Shown: positions 44,642-54,649 of the stretch, piece by piece | Position numbering within the stretch: the first letter of the stretch is position 1 | Layout of the letters: each line of letters starts with the position of its first letter | From: Faecalicoccus acidiformans | Lineage (GTDB): Bacteria; Bacillota_I; Bacilli_A; Erysipelotrichales; Erysipelotrichaceae | Direction: 5' to 3' | DNA: 64,000 nucleotides | Assembly: GCF_014202635.1 (NCBI RefSeq) | Contig: NZ_JACHHD010000001.1 | Location: forward strand, 124,001 to 188,000 | Notes under the pieces: generated by a model | What the model was told of the DNA's origin: nothing | The model's input: the letters and a program-made list of their open reading frames with translations, nothing else | The model's database searches: none | Translations under genes and position numbers: made by a program

Positions 44642-45202
44642 ATGATCAGCTCAAATGATTTAAAACCAGGACAAACAATTAACGTGGATGGTGATATTTA
44701 TACTGTTTTAGATATTTCACAGAATAAAACAGCACGCAGTGCGATGGTGGTCAAAGCTAAGGTTCGCAATCTTCGTACGGGAAGCAACGTGGAACTTTCT
44801 TGGGGCGGAGGAGAAAAGGTTGAACCTGCTAATATTGAAAAAAGAGAAATGCAGTATCTGTACGACACAGAAGATTCTTTGGTGTTTATGGATAATGAAA
44901 CATTTGAACAAGTAGAGATCCCTTCGGATCGTCTGGAATGGGAAAAGAAATTCTTAAAAGCCAATGATAATGTTTCTATTTCTTCTTATGAAGGAGAGAT
45001 TTTAGGGGTTATTCTTCCCGATAAAGCGGTTTTGAAAGTGGTAGAATGCGAAGCGGCTGTTAAAGGGGATACGGCGACCAGCGCCAGCAAGAATGCGATT
45101 CTAGAAACAGGCTTGGAAGTGAAAGTTCCTTTATTCATCAACCAGGATGAAATGATCGTGGTAAATACTAACGATGGAAAATATTCTGGACGTGCAAAAT
45201 AG
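44642..45202 (+). CDS. efp: Translation elongation factor P
   Basis: A 186-residue EF-P, which helps ribosomes past polyproline. The three beta-barrel domains have typical pieces: SNDLKPGQTINVDGDIYTV at the start, the loop with NKTARSA near 27-33 (modified Lys/Arg region), MQYLYDTEDSLVFMDNETFE near 60-80 and ETGLEVKVPLFINQDE near 158. AAAGGAGAG precedes the ATG. A terminator follows the stop directly. Confidence 0.95.
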   Translation: MISSNDLKPGQTINVDGDIYTVLDISQNKTARSAMVVKAKVRNLRTGSNVELSWGGGEKVEPANIEKREMQYLYDTEDSLVFMDNETFEQVEIPSDRLEWEKKFLKANDNVSISSYEGEILGVILPDKAVLKVVECEAAVKGDTATSASKNAILETGLEVKVPLFINQDEMIVVNTNDGKYSGRAK

Positions 45203-45228
45203 AAGTCGATCGACTTCTTTTTTTTGTC
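45202..45228 (+). terminator. Terminator of efp
   Basis: AGAAGTCGATCGACTTCT is a perfect palindrome followed by T8, immediately after the efp stop. Confidence 0.9.
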
Positions 45229-45305
45229 TTTTTTTTGTTGTATAATAAGTATCGTCTATTTCTGTCGATTTTTGATGGTTAAAAGAAAGAAAAAGGAGAA
45301 GAGAA

Positions 45306-46685
45306 ATGAATACTCACGATTTTAATGAAGTTGTCAATCATATGAAGACTTCCGGTTTTGTTTATCAAGGATCGGAGATTTACGGAGGCTTGGCCAATAC
45401 ATGGGATTTTGGACCACTGGGTGTCGAATTAAAACAGAATATCAAAAACGCATGGTGGAAACGCTTTATTCAAGAAGATCCGAATAATGTAGGTATTCAA
45501 AGCGCGATATTAATGAATCCGAATGTTTGGGTTGCCAGCGGTCATGTTGGGGGCTTTAGCGATCCATTGATGGATTGTAAAGAATGTAAGTCGCGTTTTC
45601 GTGCTGATCAGCTGATTGAAGATGCGACCCATCATGAAGTGAGCCCTAATGGATGGACCAATGAAGAAATGGAAGAATTCATTTCAAAACATGAGATCGC
45701 TTGTCCTAAATGTGGAGCGAAGAATTTCACTCCCATCCGTCAGTTTAATTTGATGTTTAAGACTTTTCAAGGTGTGTTAGAAGATGCGAAAAGCACCATC
45801 TATCTTCGCCCTGAAACAGCACAAGGTATCTTTGTTAATTTTAAGAACGTACAAAGAACGATGCGAAAAAAACTTCCTTTCGGCATTGGCCAAGTAGGAA
45901 AGAGTTTTCGCAATGAAATCACACCGGGAAACTTTATTTTCCGTACGCGTGAGTTTGAGCAAATGGAATTAGAATTTTTCTGTAAGCCGGGAACGGATTT
46001 AGAATGGTTTGATTTTTACTGTAAAGCCTGTGTACAGTTCTTGAAAGATCTAGGTCTTTCTGAAGACAATATCCGTTTACGTGAACATGCCAAAGAAGAG
46101 TTGGCTCATTATTCCAATGGGACGAGTGATATCGAATACAATTTTGCGGATCCTATCGGATGGGGTGAACTTTGGGGAATTGCCGACCGTACGGATTTTG
46201 ACTTAAAAGCGCATCAGACAACCAGCAAACAATCTTTGGAATATTTTGATCCTGAAACGAACGAGAAATATATCCCTTATGTTATTGAACCAAGTGTGGG
46301 TGTCGAACGTTTATTGCTTGCGTTAATGTGTGAGGCTTATTCAGTCGAGGAATTGGAAAGAGATTCTCGTGTAGTTCTAAAGCTGCATCCTGCTTTGGCT
46401 CCGTACAAAGTAGCGGTACTGCCTTTATCGAAAAAGCTTTCCGATCAAGCTATGAATGTGTTTGAAGACTTGTCAAAATCTTTTGCTTGTACTTTTGATG
46501 AGAATCAAAATATCGGTAAGCGTTATCGACGTCAGGATGCGATCGGAACACCTTATTGTGTAACCATCGATTTTGATACAGAACAAGATGGTTGTGTTAC
46601 AGTACGTGATCGCGATTCTATGGAACAGGAACGTATTGCGATTTCTGATCTTAAACAATATATTGAAGACAAAATTCAGTTTTAG
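45306..46685 (+). CDS. glyS: Glycyl-tRNA synthetase, class II alpha2 type
   Basis: A 459-residue single-chain GlyRS. Motif pieces [20 protein letters not shown] near 17, zinc-ribbon-like CKECKSRF and CPKCGAK near 95-143, motif 2 [20 protein letters not shown] near 195-215 and motif 3 [14 protein letters not shown] near 325, with an anticodon domain at the end. It charges tRNA(Gly). AAGGAG lies upstream. It is followed by dnaG and rpoD in the same direction, as in several Firmicutes. Confidence 0.95.
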   Translation: MNTHDFNEVVNHMKTSGFVYQGSEIYGGLANTWDFGPLGVELKQNIKNAWWKRFIQEDPNNVGIQSAILMNPNVWVASGHVGGFSDPLMDCKECKSRFRADQLIEDATHHEVSPNGWTNEEMEEFISKHEIACPKCGAKNFTPIRQFNLMFKTFQGVLEDAKSTIYLRPETAQGIFVNFKNVQRTMRKKLPFGIGQVGKSFRNEITPGNFIFRTREFEQMELEFFCKPGTDLEWFDFYCKACVQFLKDLGLSEDNIRLREHAKEELAHYSNGTSDIEYNFADPIGWGELWGIADRTDFDLKAHQTTSKQSLEYFDPETNEKYIPYVIEPSVGVERLLLALMCEAYSVEELERDSRVVLKLHPALAPYKVAVLPLSKKLSDQAMNVFEDLSKSFACTFDENQNIGKRYRRQDAIGTPYCVTIDFDTEQDGCVTVRDRDSMEQERIAISDLKQYIEDKIQF

Positions 46686-46696
46686 TAGGTGGTAAT

Positions 46697-48454
46697 TTGA
46701 GTTGGATCCGTGAAGAAGATATGCGGGCGATTCGCCAACAAGCGGATATCGTGGATGTGATGAGTCATTATCTTTCTTTGAACAAAAAAGGAAAAAATTA
46801 TGTGGCGGTCTGTCCTTTTCATGATGATCATGACCCCTCTTTATCTATTTCTACCGATAAGCAGATCTTTAAGTGTTTTGTTTGTGGTACCGGCGGAGAT
46901 GTTTTTGGATTCGTCCAGAAAATAGAGAATATTTCTTTTCCAGAAGCGGTCGTCAAGGTGGCGGAAATGATTGGCTATCCTCTTCATGTGGATCTTTCAA
47001 TCGAACAAAAGGTCCCGGAAGAGCAACCGTATTTTGATGTATTAGAATCGTATATTCGCTTTTGTGCTTATGAACTGCAAAGCGAAGAGGGTCTGGTCTG
47101 TCAGGAATACCTTCAAAAAAGACAGATCAACGAAGATATTCGCAATCGGTTTCAGATAGGATATGCACCTGCTTCAGAGAGATCTTTAAATTTCTTTCGT
47201 GCGAAACGATATTCAGAAGATTATCTGAAAGACACCGGGCTGATCCAGGAGGGAATGTATGGAATCACGGCTTCTTTTCATGACCGGTTGATGATCCCAA
47301 TTCATGATGACCAAGGACATCCGGTTGGATTTACGGCTCGCCGCCTTCTCGAAGAAGAAGCGAGTCCTAAATATATCAATACTTCTTCGACCAGGATTTA
47401 TGAAAAAGGCAATTTGATCTTTAATTACCATCGGGCAAAAAATTTTGCGCGAAAAAACAACCGTGTTATTTTAGTCGAAGGGGCTATGGATGTCCTCGCT
47501 TTTGAAAAAGCGGATATCCATGAAAGCATTGCCTGTTTAGGAACGGCATGTACCAAGGCACAGCTGTTATTGATCAAGGCTTTGCGGGTGCCGGTCATAG
47601 TTTGTTATGATGGTGATCGGGCCGGGCAGGAAGCCACCTATAAGTTTTCTAAACTAGCGCTGGAATATAACTTGGATATTCAAATCGTAAAAGCATTCTC
47701 GAATCAGGATCCGGATGAGATTTTCATGGCCAGCGGCCAAAGAGGGTTACTGGATATGATTCGTAAAACGCAGTCATTGGCTGAGTTTTATCTGGACTAT
47801 CTTTCGAGACTTTATGATCTGGATAACTATGAAGATAAGAAACGATTTGCATCCGAGATGCAGAATTGTATTCAAAAAACATGTAATGAATTTGAAAGAA
47901 ACACATATTTTACCAAGATCCGGGCGATGACGGGTTTTGATTTGGATATCAAACAAGACGCTCCCAAAGCGGGTCCAAAAAAACGAATTCAGACTGCGGC
48001 AATCTATGTCGAACAGCCTAAGCAGGGACGTTCGCAGGCGGAAAGAGCTTGCTTGAATATGATCTTATTGAGCAAGGACGCAGCTATGCGTTTCAAAGAA
48101 GAAATCGGCTTCTTTAAAGAAGATCTATGCAATCGGTTATCGTATTATTGTTACGATCTATATCGTAAAAAGAATCGCTTTGATTTTGATGAATTGATTG
48201 CCATGATCGATGAAGAAGATCTGCAAAATTTCTTGATTTCGATAAGGCAAGATCCTTATCGGATGAAACATTTTGATGAGCGTTTCTTTACAGATAGTAT
48301 GGATAAGATCAAAGAATGCACTTTGCAGGATCAAATCGACCAGCTCAATCGCCAGATTTTAGAGACCCCGGAGGGGCAGACGAAAATCGATTTGGCTATG
48401 AAGAAAAAAGAATTGATTATTCAAAAAAACAATCTTCGTCGAAAGGATGGATAG
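46697..48454 (+). CDS. dnaG: DNA primase
   Basis: A 585-residue primase. The N-terminal CHC2 zinc finger ([24 protein letters not shown]) is near 38-67, the Toprim catalytic motif [13 protein letters not shown] near 255-267 and [10 protein letters not shown] near 305. The C-terminal helicase-interaction part is present. A TTG start at 46697 follows AGGTGG. It synthesises primers for replication and forms the macromolecular synthesis operon with rpoD. Confidence 0.95.
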   Translation: MSWIREEDMRAIRQQADIVDVMSHYLSLNKKGKNYVAVCPFHDDHDPSLSISTDKQIFKCFVCGTGGDVFGFVQKIENISFPEAVVKVAEMIGYPLHVDLSIEQKVPEEQPYFDVLESYIRFCAYELQSEEGLVCQEYLQKRQINEDIRNRFQIGYAPASERSLNFFRAKRYSEDYLKDTGLIQEGMYGITASFHDRLMIPIHDDQGHPVGFTARRLLEEEASPKYINTSSTRIYEKGNLIFNYHRAKNFARKNNRVILVEGAMDVLAFEKADIHESIACLGTACTKAQLLLIKALRVPVIVCYDGDRAGQEATYKFSKLALEYNLDIQIVKAFSNQDPDEIFMASGQRGLLDMIRKTQSLAEFYLDYLSRLYDLDNYEDKKRFASEMQNCIQKTCNEFERNTYFTKIRAMTGFDLDIKQDAPKAGPKKRIQTAAIYVEQPKQGRSQAERACLNMILLSKDAAMRFKEEIGFFKEDLCNRLSYYCYDLYRKKNRFDFDELIAMIDEEDLQNFLISIRQDPYRMKHFDERFFTDSMDKIKECTLQDQIDQLNRQILETPEGQTKIDLAMKKKELIIQKNNLRRKDG

Positions 48455-48455
48455 C

Positions 48456-49637
48456 ATGACAGATTCACAAGCAAAAAATACATTAAAAAAATTTAAGACA
48501 TTGGAAGATGCTCAGAATTATCTTTTGTCGCAGAAAGATTCTGGATTGGGCATCTCTCAGAACCAATTTTTAGATTCGATTACGGATCTGGGGTTGGACG
48601 ATGATCAAGTAGATGAATTGTTTTCCTGGTGCGATGATAACGATATCGCATTTCAAGATGAAGACCTTGAAGATGATTTTGATTTAGAGTCTACGGATGA
48701 TGATGACCTGGACTCTGATATCGATGAAACCGGTGATGAAGAAAGTTCCATTGAGGATGAGATCAGCCATTTGGAGCAGTCTTTTGCGAATTCATCTCAT
48801 GCCAAGATCAACGATCCGGTAAAGATGTACTTAAAAGAAATAGGACAGATCCCTCTTTTGGACCCGAAAGAAGAGCCGATCATTGCCAAACGCATCCAGG
48901 AGGGGGATGAAGAAGCAAAACAACAGCTGATCTCCAGCAACCTTCGTCTGGTTGTCTCGATTGCCAAGAAATATGTAGGGCGCGGAATGTTGTTTTTAGA
49001 TTTGATCCAGGAAGGTAACTGCGGTTTGATCAAGGCTGTTGAGAAATTTGATTACACTAAGGGTTTTAAATTTTCGACCTATGCCACTTGGTGGATTCGT
49101 CAGTCGATTACTCGAGCCATTGCTGATCAGGCGCGGACGATTCGAATTCCTGTTCATATGGTAGAAACGATCAATAAGTTGACCCGAATCCAACGCCAGC
49201 TGGTTCAGGATCTTGGCCGTGATCCGCTTCCGGAAGAAATTGCGGAAAAAATGGAGAACGTATCCGCAGATAAAGTTCGCGAGATTCAAAAAATCGCATT
49301 GGATCCAGTAAGTTTGGAAACCCCTATCGGAGAAGAAGATGATTCTCATCTAGGCGACTTCATAGAAGATAAAGAAACGCTTTCGCCGGATGATTACACA
49401 AATAACCAGCTTTTAAAAGATGAAATCAATAACGTACTGCAAGGATTGACCGAAAGGGAGGAAAAAGTTCTTCGTCTTCGGTTTGGTTTAATGGATGGCC
49501 GTACCCGGACTTTGGAAGAAGTGGGAAAAGAATTCAATGTGACGCGAGAAAGAATTCGTCAGATCGAGGCTAAGGCTTTGCGCAAATTGAAACATCCGAA
49601 TCGTTCCAAACGATTGAAGGACTTTGTGAAATCATAG
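48456..49637 (+). CDS. rpoD: Primary RNA polymerase sigma factor (sigma-70/SigA)
   Basis: A 393-residue sigma factor. Region 1.1 is followed by an acidic stretch (near 65-105), region 1.2 ([16 protein letters not shown]), region 2 ([39 protein letters not shown]), region 3 and region 4 ([35 protein letters not shown]). The ATG at 48456 follows AAAGGA; an ATG three codons earlier overlaps dnaG. It directs housekeeping transcription. Confidence 0.97.
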   Translation: MTDSQAKNTLKKFKTLEDAQNYLLSQKDSGLGISQNQFLDSITDLGLDDDQVDELFSWCDDNDIAFQDEDLEDDFDLESTDDDDLDSDIDETGDEESSIEDEISHLEQSFANSSHAKINDPVKMYLKEIGQIPLLDPKEEPIIAKRIQEGDEEAKQQLISSNLRLVVSIAKKYVGRGMLFLDLIQEGNCGLIKAVEKFDYTKGFKFSTYATWWIRQSITRAIADQARTIRIPVHMVETINKLTRIQRQLVQDLGRDPLPEEIAEKMENVSADKVREIQKIALDPVSLETPIGEEDDSHLGDFIEDKETLSPDDYTNNQLLKDEINNVLQGLTEREEKVLRLRFGLMDGRTRTLEEVGKEFNVTRERIRQIEAKALRKLKHPNRSKRLKDFVKS

Positions 49638-50296
49638 TGAGTGTCTCAAAAAGATTGGAAACGATCGTTTCTTTTGTACAGGGAAGAGTGCTGGCAGATA
49701 TCGGATGTGATCATGCTTATGTGGTGGTTCAAAGTCTTCTAGAAAACCGTGTTCAAAAAGCTTATGCCTGCGACGTGTCTCAAGGGCCGTTACAACGGGC
49801 AAGAGCTAATATTGAAATATCTGGTTGTTCAGATAAAGTTCAATGTCTTTTGATGAATGGCTTGGATCAGCTTCCTTTTGATGTGGATGTAATCGTGATT
49901 GCTGGCATGGGCGGCCTATTGATCAGAGAGATCTTGATCCAAGGCCTTCACAACATACATCCGGGTACTCACTTGGTTCTTTCTCCGCATAAGGATGGAA
50001 AAGCTTTAAGGGAGTATTTGAGCCAAAATGGTTTTGTGATCCTTCAGGAAAAGATCGTTGAAGATGGACATTTTTATCCGGTCCTCAATGTTCTCTATGA
50101 TGGTATCTCCAAACAAGATCTGAGCTTACAGGAAAGGGATTTTGGAGTACGTGTGATCGTCGATTCTGATTATCGGAATTACTTGCATCACGAAAAAGGA
50201 AAGTGGCAAAAGATTTTAAATCGTTTACCCGATTCGCAAAAAGAAGATGTACTTGAAAAAATCAAGAACATCGAAAAAATGATCAATGATCTTTAA
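49637..50296 (+). CDS. trmK: tRNA (adenine22-N1)-methyltransferase TrmK
   Basis: A 219-residue Rossmann methyltransferase with ADIGCDHAYV near 19, ACDVSQGPLQRA near 43 and VIAGMGGLLIREIL near 90, the TrmK hallmarks. It modifies A22 in tRNAs. The GTG start overlaps the rpoD stop by one base, so the gene is translated in the rpoD operon. The gene order rpoD-trmK matches Bacillus. Confidence 0.92.
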   Translation: MSVSKRLETIVSFVQGRVLADIGCDHAYVVVQSLLENRVQKAYACDVSQGPLQRARANIEISGCSDKVQCLLMNGLDQLPFDVDVIVIAGMGGLLIREILIQGLHNIHPGTHLVLSPHKDGKALREYLSQNGFVILQEKIVEDGHFYPVLNVLYDGISKQDLSLQERDFGVRVIVDSDYRNYLHHEKGKWQKILNRLPDSQKEDVLEKIKNIEKMINDL

Positions 50297-50321
50297 AAAG
50301 ACTGGAGTTCCAGTCTTTTTT
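50293..50321. terminator. Terminator between trmK and ispH
   Basis: AAAAGACTGGAGTTCCAGTCTTTTTT is nearly symmetric (10-bp stem), so it can end trmK on the plus strand and ispH on the minus strand. Confidence 0.88.
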
Positions 50322-50326
50322 CAAAT

Positions 50327-51232
50327 CTATAGGATATGTTTGATGTCAATGGGCTCGACTTCGACTGAGTTTGAAGAAACAAATCGACAAATTTGATCGG
50401 TTAAATAAGTCGGCGTACTGGCACCGCTGGTGATCGCAAGATGTTGACAAGAGCGAATTTTCTCTTGATCGATTTCAGTCACATCGGCGACGCAAGCCAC
50501 ATATGGAATGTTTGCCTTTTTTCCGATTGCAGCCAATTTTTGAGTATTATTGCTGGTGGGGTCCCCTACAACGATCAGCCCATCGACATTTTGATTTTTT
50601 AAATCAAGAATCGCTTGTTGCCGTACACGTGTAGCGTTACAGATTTCATCATGGATCACGGCATGAGGGTATCGGTCTTTGATTGCTTGAAAGATCGACT
50701 CCAATTCTAAGATCGACATTGTAGTTTGGTTCGTTACGAAGATCTCTCCTTCGATATGAGAAGGAATATCTTGTTCAGATTCGATCAGAATGACATGATC
50801 GCTGCTGGAATAAATGGCTTCCGCTTCGGGATGTCCTTTTTTACCCACATAGAATACCCAAGCGTTTTGTATTAAATGATCTCGAACGATTTTTTGAGTC
50901 TGCGAAACAAAAGGACATGTCGCATCCACAATTTGTAATCCTTTTTGCTTTGCTTTTTTATAGACTTGCGGGCTGACGCCATGGGCAGTAAAGATGACGA
51001 TTCCTTCCTGGAGTTCATCCAGAAGCTGCAGACGGGATCGATTGGGATCCTCGATCGTTTTTAAATCATATAAGGCTAACGCTTTTTTGACATAAGAGTT
51101 ATGAACGAGGTTCCCTAAAATCGTGATCGGTGTATCCGGATTATCAATACGAGATTTTTTTGCTAAAGCAATTGCCTGCAGAACACCGCCACAGTATCCT
51201 TGGGGTTGTACACGGGTAATTTTTCTTTTCAT
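50327..51232 (-). CDS. ispH: 4-hydroxy-3-methylbut-2-enyl diphosphate reductase
   Basis: A 301-residue IspH (LytB), last step of the MEP isoprenoid pathway. The iron-sulfur cysteines are in QGYCGGV near residue 13, DATCPFV near 94 and EICNATR near 192; also VGDPTSNNTQKL near 220. The ATG at 51232 (MKRKITRV) has no ribosome-binding site; a TATAAT lies seven bases upstream, suggesting a leaderless transcript. An in-frame ATG two codons earlier is possible. ispG is encoded nearby at 53499. Confidence 0.93.
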   Translation of the reverse strand: MKRKITRVQPQGYCGGVLQAIALAKKSRIDNPDTPITILGNLVHNSYVKKALALYDLKTIEDPNRSRLQLLDELQEGIVIFTAHGVSPQVYKKAKQKGLQIVDATCPFVSQTQKIVRDHLIQNAWVFYVGKKGHPEAEAIYSSSDHVILIESEQDIPSHIEGEIFVTNQTTMSILELESIFQAIKDRYPHAVIHDEICNATRVRQQAILDLKNQNVDGLIVVGDPTSNNTQKLAAIGKKANIPYVACVADVTEIDQEKIRSCQHLAITSGASTPTYLTDQICRFVSSNSVEVEPIDIKHIL

Positions 51233-51238
51233 GCACAT

Positions 51239-51284
51239 ATTATATCGATGTCTATTTGTTTTGAAAACTGAATTATGTTATTAT
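51239..51284. promoter_or_regulatory. Divergent promoters for ispH and cshB
   Basis: Minus strand: TATAAT at 51244-51239, only six bases before the ispH ATG. Plus strand: TTGTTT (51256-51261), a 17-base spacer ending TGT, and TATTAT (51279-51284) for cshB, starting transcription about 20 bases before the cshB start. Confidence 0.6.
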
Positions 51285-51310
51285 TGACTGGCTTTAGAGG
51301 GGTGATGACA

Positions 51311-52639
51311 ATGACGCAAAAGAATATTGTTCAACAAATCATGGAATTTGAGCATTTTAAAACATTGACTCCAATTCAGGAAAAGGTTGTCTTTCGCAAG
51401 AATAAAACAAGGGATTTGATTGGGATCTCAAGTACCGGTTCAGGAAAAAGTCATGCTTTTTTTATGGCCATCTTTGAGATGATCGATCCGAATCTGGAAC
51501 AAGTTCAAGCGGTTATCAGCACTCCTACTCGAGAGCTGGCTTATCAGCTTTATGAACGTTGCCGGGCATTGGGGGAACATTTTGGCATTACGGTCAAAAG
51601 ATATACCGGGGGTACAGAGCGGAAGACTTCCGGGAAACAGCCGCAGATCGTGATTGGAACCCCGGGACGTATGAAAGATCTCTTTATTGATCAAAATTCG
51701 CTTCGCCTGGATACTGCGAAAATCTTTATTGTCGATGAAGCCGATATGACTTTAGAATTTGGCTTTTTGGAAGACATTGATCTGATATTGTCCAAGATGA
51801 ATCGCAAGATCCAGCTTATGGTCTTCTCGGCAACCATTCCGGAAGCTTTGCAGCCGTTTTTAAAAAAGTATCTGTTTGATCCTTTCATGATTTCAATTCG
51901 TGATAGTGAAGCGTTCCAAAGCGATATTGAGCATGTCCTTGTGCCATGCAAGCATTTGTCTTATGCAGAAAAACTACAGAAAGTCTTGCCTGCGATCAAT
52001 CCTTATGTTTGCTTAATTTTTGCCAACACCAATCAGGAAGCCGCTTCCATTGCAGGAGAACTTCGTCAAGCCGGGTATCCGCTTGTGGAATTACATGGCG
52101 ATTTAGAATCTCGTCAACGAACACAGGCCATTAAGAAGATTCAATCTCAAAGCGTTCCTTATATCGTTGCCAGTGATATTGCCAGCCGTGGTATTGACCT
52201 GGAAGGTGTAACGCATGTAATCTCGTGCGGTTTTCCTAAAGATTTAAAGTTTTATATTCATCGTGCCGGTCGAACCGGACGCGCACAGCGTGACGGACTT
52301 TGTATCGCCCTTTATCAAGAGAAGGATCAAAAAGCGATTCAGTCCTTGATGAATCAAGGAATCACTTTTTCACATCGGGATGTCCGCCAGGGAAATTGGA
52401 TTTGCTTGAAACCTTTTGGTTACAAGCGCAAGCGTTCTCAAGATCCGCTGGCCAAAGAAATCGAAAAAATTGTTTCGAAAAAATCAAAAAAAGTCAAACC
52501 AAATTATAAAAAGAAACAGCGAGAAGAAATCGAGAAGCTGAAACGAAAACGAAAAAGAGAAATTATTCAAAAGGATATTCAACGGCAGAAGAAAGAAAGA
52601 GCAAAAGAAAGACAACGACAAAAGAGGAATTCCCAATGA
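51311..52639 (+). CDS. cshB: DEAD-box RNA helicase (CshB-like)
   Basis: A 442-residue helicase with Q motif LTPIQEKVV near 24, Walker A SSTGSGKSHA near 44, TPTRELA near 78, DEAD box VDEADMTLEF near 144, SATIP near 177, HGDLESRQR near 267 and HRAGRTGRAQ near 320. The C-terminus is a long Lys/Arg-rich tail for RNA binding. The ATG at 51311 follows GGGG by eight bases. It overlaps nfo by four bases. Proposed role: RNA remodelling, ribosome or cold response. Confidence 0.93.
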   Translation: MTQKNIVQQIMEFEHFKTLTPIQEKVVFRKNKTRDLIGISSTGSGKSHAFFMAIFEMIDPNLEQVQAVISTPTRELAYQLYERCRALGEHFGITVKRYTGGTERKTSGKQPQIVIGTPGRMKDLFIDQNSLRLDTAKIFIVDEADMTLEFGFLEDIDLILSKMNRKIQLMVFSATIPEALQPFLKKYLFDPFMISIRDSEAFQSDIEHVLVPCKHLSYAEKLQKVLPAINPYVCLIFANTNQEAASIAGELRQAGYPLVELHGDLESRQRTQAIKKIQSQSVPYIVASDIASRGIDLEGVTHVISCGFPKDLKFYIHRAGRTGRAQRDGLCIALYQEKDQKAIQSLMNQGITFSHRDVRQGNWICLKPFGYKRKRSQDPLAKEIEKIVSKKSKKVKPNYKKKQREEIEKLKRKRKREIIQKDIQRQKKERAKERQRQKRNSQ

Positions 52640-53484
52640 TCTATTTAGGAAGTCATGTATCTTTTAAAGCTCCGCATTATCTTTTTGGAAGCATTCAGGA
52701 ATCTCTCAGTTATGGTGCGAATGCATGTATGATTTACACAGGGGCTCCTTCTAACACAAAACGGGTCTCTGCTGACAAATTTCAAATCGAAAAAGCATCA
52801 AATCTGATGAAACAAACAGGGTTTGATGCCGGCCGGATCATCGTTCATGCACCATATTTGATCAATCTTGCGAATACTGTTCAACCCGATCTTTTTGATT
52901 TTGGTGTTCGTTTCCTGCAAAGCGAAGTACAACGCACTGCCCGATTGGGGGCTTCGACTTTAGTCTTGCATCCCGGATGTCATTTGAAAGCGGGTCTAGC
53001 AGCCGGTATCGATCAGATTGTCAAAGGCCTGAATCTAGTATTGGATGCGGATTCTTCATCTGTTCGTATTGCGCTTGAAACAATGGCTGGCAAGGGAACG
53101 GAGATTGGGTTTGATCTCGAACAGCTTCAAATGATTTTAGAGCGGGTCCATCGACCGGATCGAATCGGATTTTGTTTAGATACTTGTCATTTGCACGATG
53201 CTGGTTATGACTTGCAAGATACAGAAGGCTTATTAGAAACCATTGATTCCCAATTGGGTTTAAAGCGCATCCTGGTCATCCATGTCAATGACTCAAAAAA
53301 TATTCGGGGCTCGCATAAAGATCGTCATGCGAATATCGGAAAAGGCTGCATCGGTCTAGCCCCTTTAGCCAGAATTGTTCATCATCTTGCTTTACAAGAA
53401 ATCACAAAGATCTTAGAAACCCCATATATAGAAAAGCGACCCCCTTATAAAGAAGAGATCGCTTTGTTGCGAAAGAGTGCTTGA
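52636..53484 (+). CDS. nfo: Endonuclease IV (AP endonuclease)
   Basis: A 282-residue TIM-barrel DNA-repair enzyme. It starts LGSHVSFKAPHYLFGS; metal ligands are in VHAPYLINLAN near 72, LHPGCH near 114, ALETMAGKGTEIG near 147, CLDTCHLHDAGYD near 181 and HVNDSKNIRGSHKDRHANIG split around 217-236. It cuts at abasic sites. The ATG overlaps the cshB stop (ATGA). The order cshB-nfo is as in Bacillus yqfR-yqfS. Confidence 0.95.
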   Translation: MIYLGSHVSFKAPHYLFGSIQESLSYGANACMIYTGAPSNTKRVSADKFQIEKASNLMKQTGFDAGRIIVHAPYLINLANTVQPDLFDFGVRFLQSEVQRTARLGASTLVLHPGCHLKAGLAAGIDQIVKGLNLVLDADSSSVRIALETMAGKGTEIGFDLEQLQMILERVHRPDRIGFCLDTCHLHDAGYDLQDTEGLLETIDSQLGLKRILVIHVNDSKNIRGSHKDRHANIGKGCIGLAPLARIVHHLALQEITKILETPYIEKRPPYKEEIALLRKSA

Positions 53485-53498
53485 TGCACTCATTTTTT

Positions 53499-54548
53499 TT
53501 AGAAAGCTTCGATTTCTTTTTTTAATCGTGTCACCATCTGGCTTTGCGGTATTTTTTCAATGATCTTTCCGCGTTTGATCAACAGACCTTCGTTTTTGCC
53601 TCCGGCAATGGCGATATCGGCATGTTTTGCTTCACCGGGACCATTGACAGCACACCCCATAATCGCAATTGTGATATTTTTGTTTATTTTTTGAAGATAC
53701 TGTTCTATTTCATTTACGACGGGTTCCATATCCCACTGTGTACGACCGCAAGTTGGGCAGGCAATCAAATTAGGAACTTGATCGATCAGACGACAAGATT
53801 TCAACAAATCTTTAACAATCGGAATCTCTTTTTGAGGACTGCCGTTAACGCTGATCCGAATCGTGTTTCCAATTCCTTCCAATAAGAGGGGGCCTAGGGC
53901 TAATGAGCTTTTTATGGCGCTTGTCATTGTCGTCCCTGCTTCGGTAACTCCCAGATGCAATGGATAATCAAAAGTTTGTGCCGCGAGGCGATAGACATCC
54001 AGGCATAGAAGAGGATCGCTGGATTTGAAAGAGAGAACGATATCTTTAAAATCTAATTCTTCCAGAATGGCAACATGACGTTTGGCGCTTTCAATCATTC
54101 CTTCAGCTGTTGGTTTTCCGTATTTTTCGTGAATATCCTTTTCCAAAGAACCGCTGTTGATACCAATGCGGATCGGAACGTGTTTTTCTTTACAGGCATT
54201 AACGACTTTTATTACATTTTCTTTGGATCCGATGTTTCCTGGATTTAGACGGATCTTATCAGCGCCTGCCTCGATACAGGCTAAGGCCAGCCGATAATCA
54301 AAATGAATGTCGGCAACAAGAGGAATATGGATTGCTTTTTGAATCTCTTTGATCGCAAGAGCATCGTTTTGATCCATACAACTCACGCGGATGATCTCAC
54401 AACCCATTTCTTCCAATTCTAATATCTGTTCTATCACTTTTTCGGTTTTTTCTGTTTTGATGTTGCACATGGACTGAATATAAACATGATCATTATGCCC
54501 CATACTTACATTTTTTATGGTAACGGCTCGTGTTTCTGTGCGTTTCAT
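53499..54548 (-). CDS. ispG: 4-hydroxy-3-methylbut-2-enyl-diphosphate synthase
   Basis: A 349-residue IspG (GcpE) of the MEP pathway, using ferredoxin or flavodoxin. N-terminal TIM barrel (PLVADIHFDYRLALA near 75, KIRLNPGNIG near 99) and a C-terminal Fe-S domain with CPTCGRTQWD near 266 and GCAVNGPGEAKHADIAIAGG near 305. The ATG at 54548 follows GGAG; longer frames overlap the promoter region of the PBP gene. It sits opposite in strand to nfo, with converging ends 14 bases apart. Confidence 0.95.
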   Translation of the reverse strand: MKRTETRAVTIKNVSMGHNDHVYIQSMCNIKTEKTEKVIEQILELEEMGCEIIRVSCMDQNDALAIKEIQKAIHIPLVADIHFDYRLALACIEAGADKIRLNPGNIGSKENVIKVVNACKEKHVPIRIGINSGSLEKDIHEKYGKPTAEGMIESAKRHVAILEELDFKDIVLSFKSSDPLLCLDVYRLAAQTFDYPLHLGVTEAGTTMTSAIKSSLALGPLLLEGIGNTIRISVNGSPQKEIPIVKDLLKSCRLIDQVPNLIACPTCGRTQWDMEPVVNEIEQYLQKINKNITIAIMGCAVNGPGEAKHADIAIAGGKNEGLLIKRGKIIEKIPQSQMVTRLKKEIEAF

Positions 54549-54649
54549 GGTTATCATCTCCTGCACTTTAGTATACAAAATGCGAGGGGACAAGAACAAG
54601 TGACAAAAATATGAAAGTGTGATTAAATAAGGTCCATAAGGGGGAACGT

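Noticed and set aside
44460-44645. A 61-codon ORF before efp
   Set aside because: A TTG-type start without a ribosome-binding site, overlap with the efp start region and no recognisable features.
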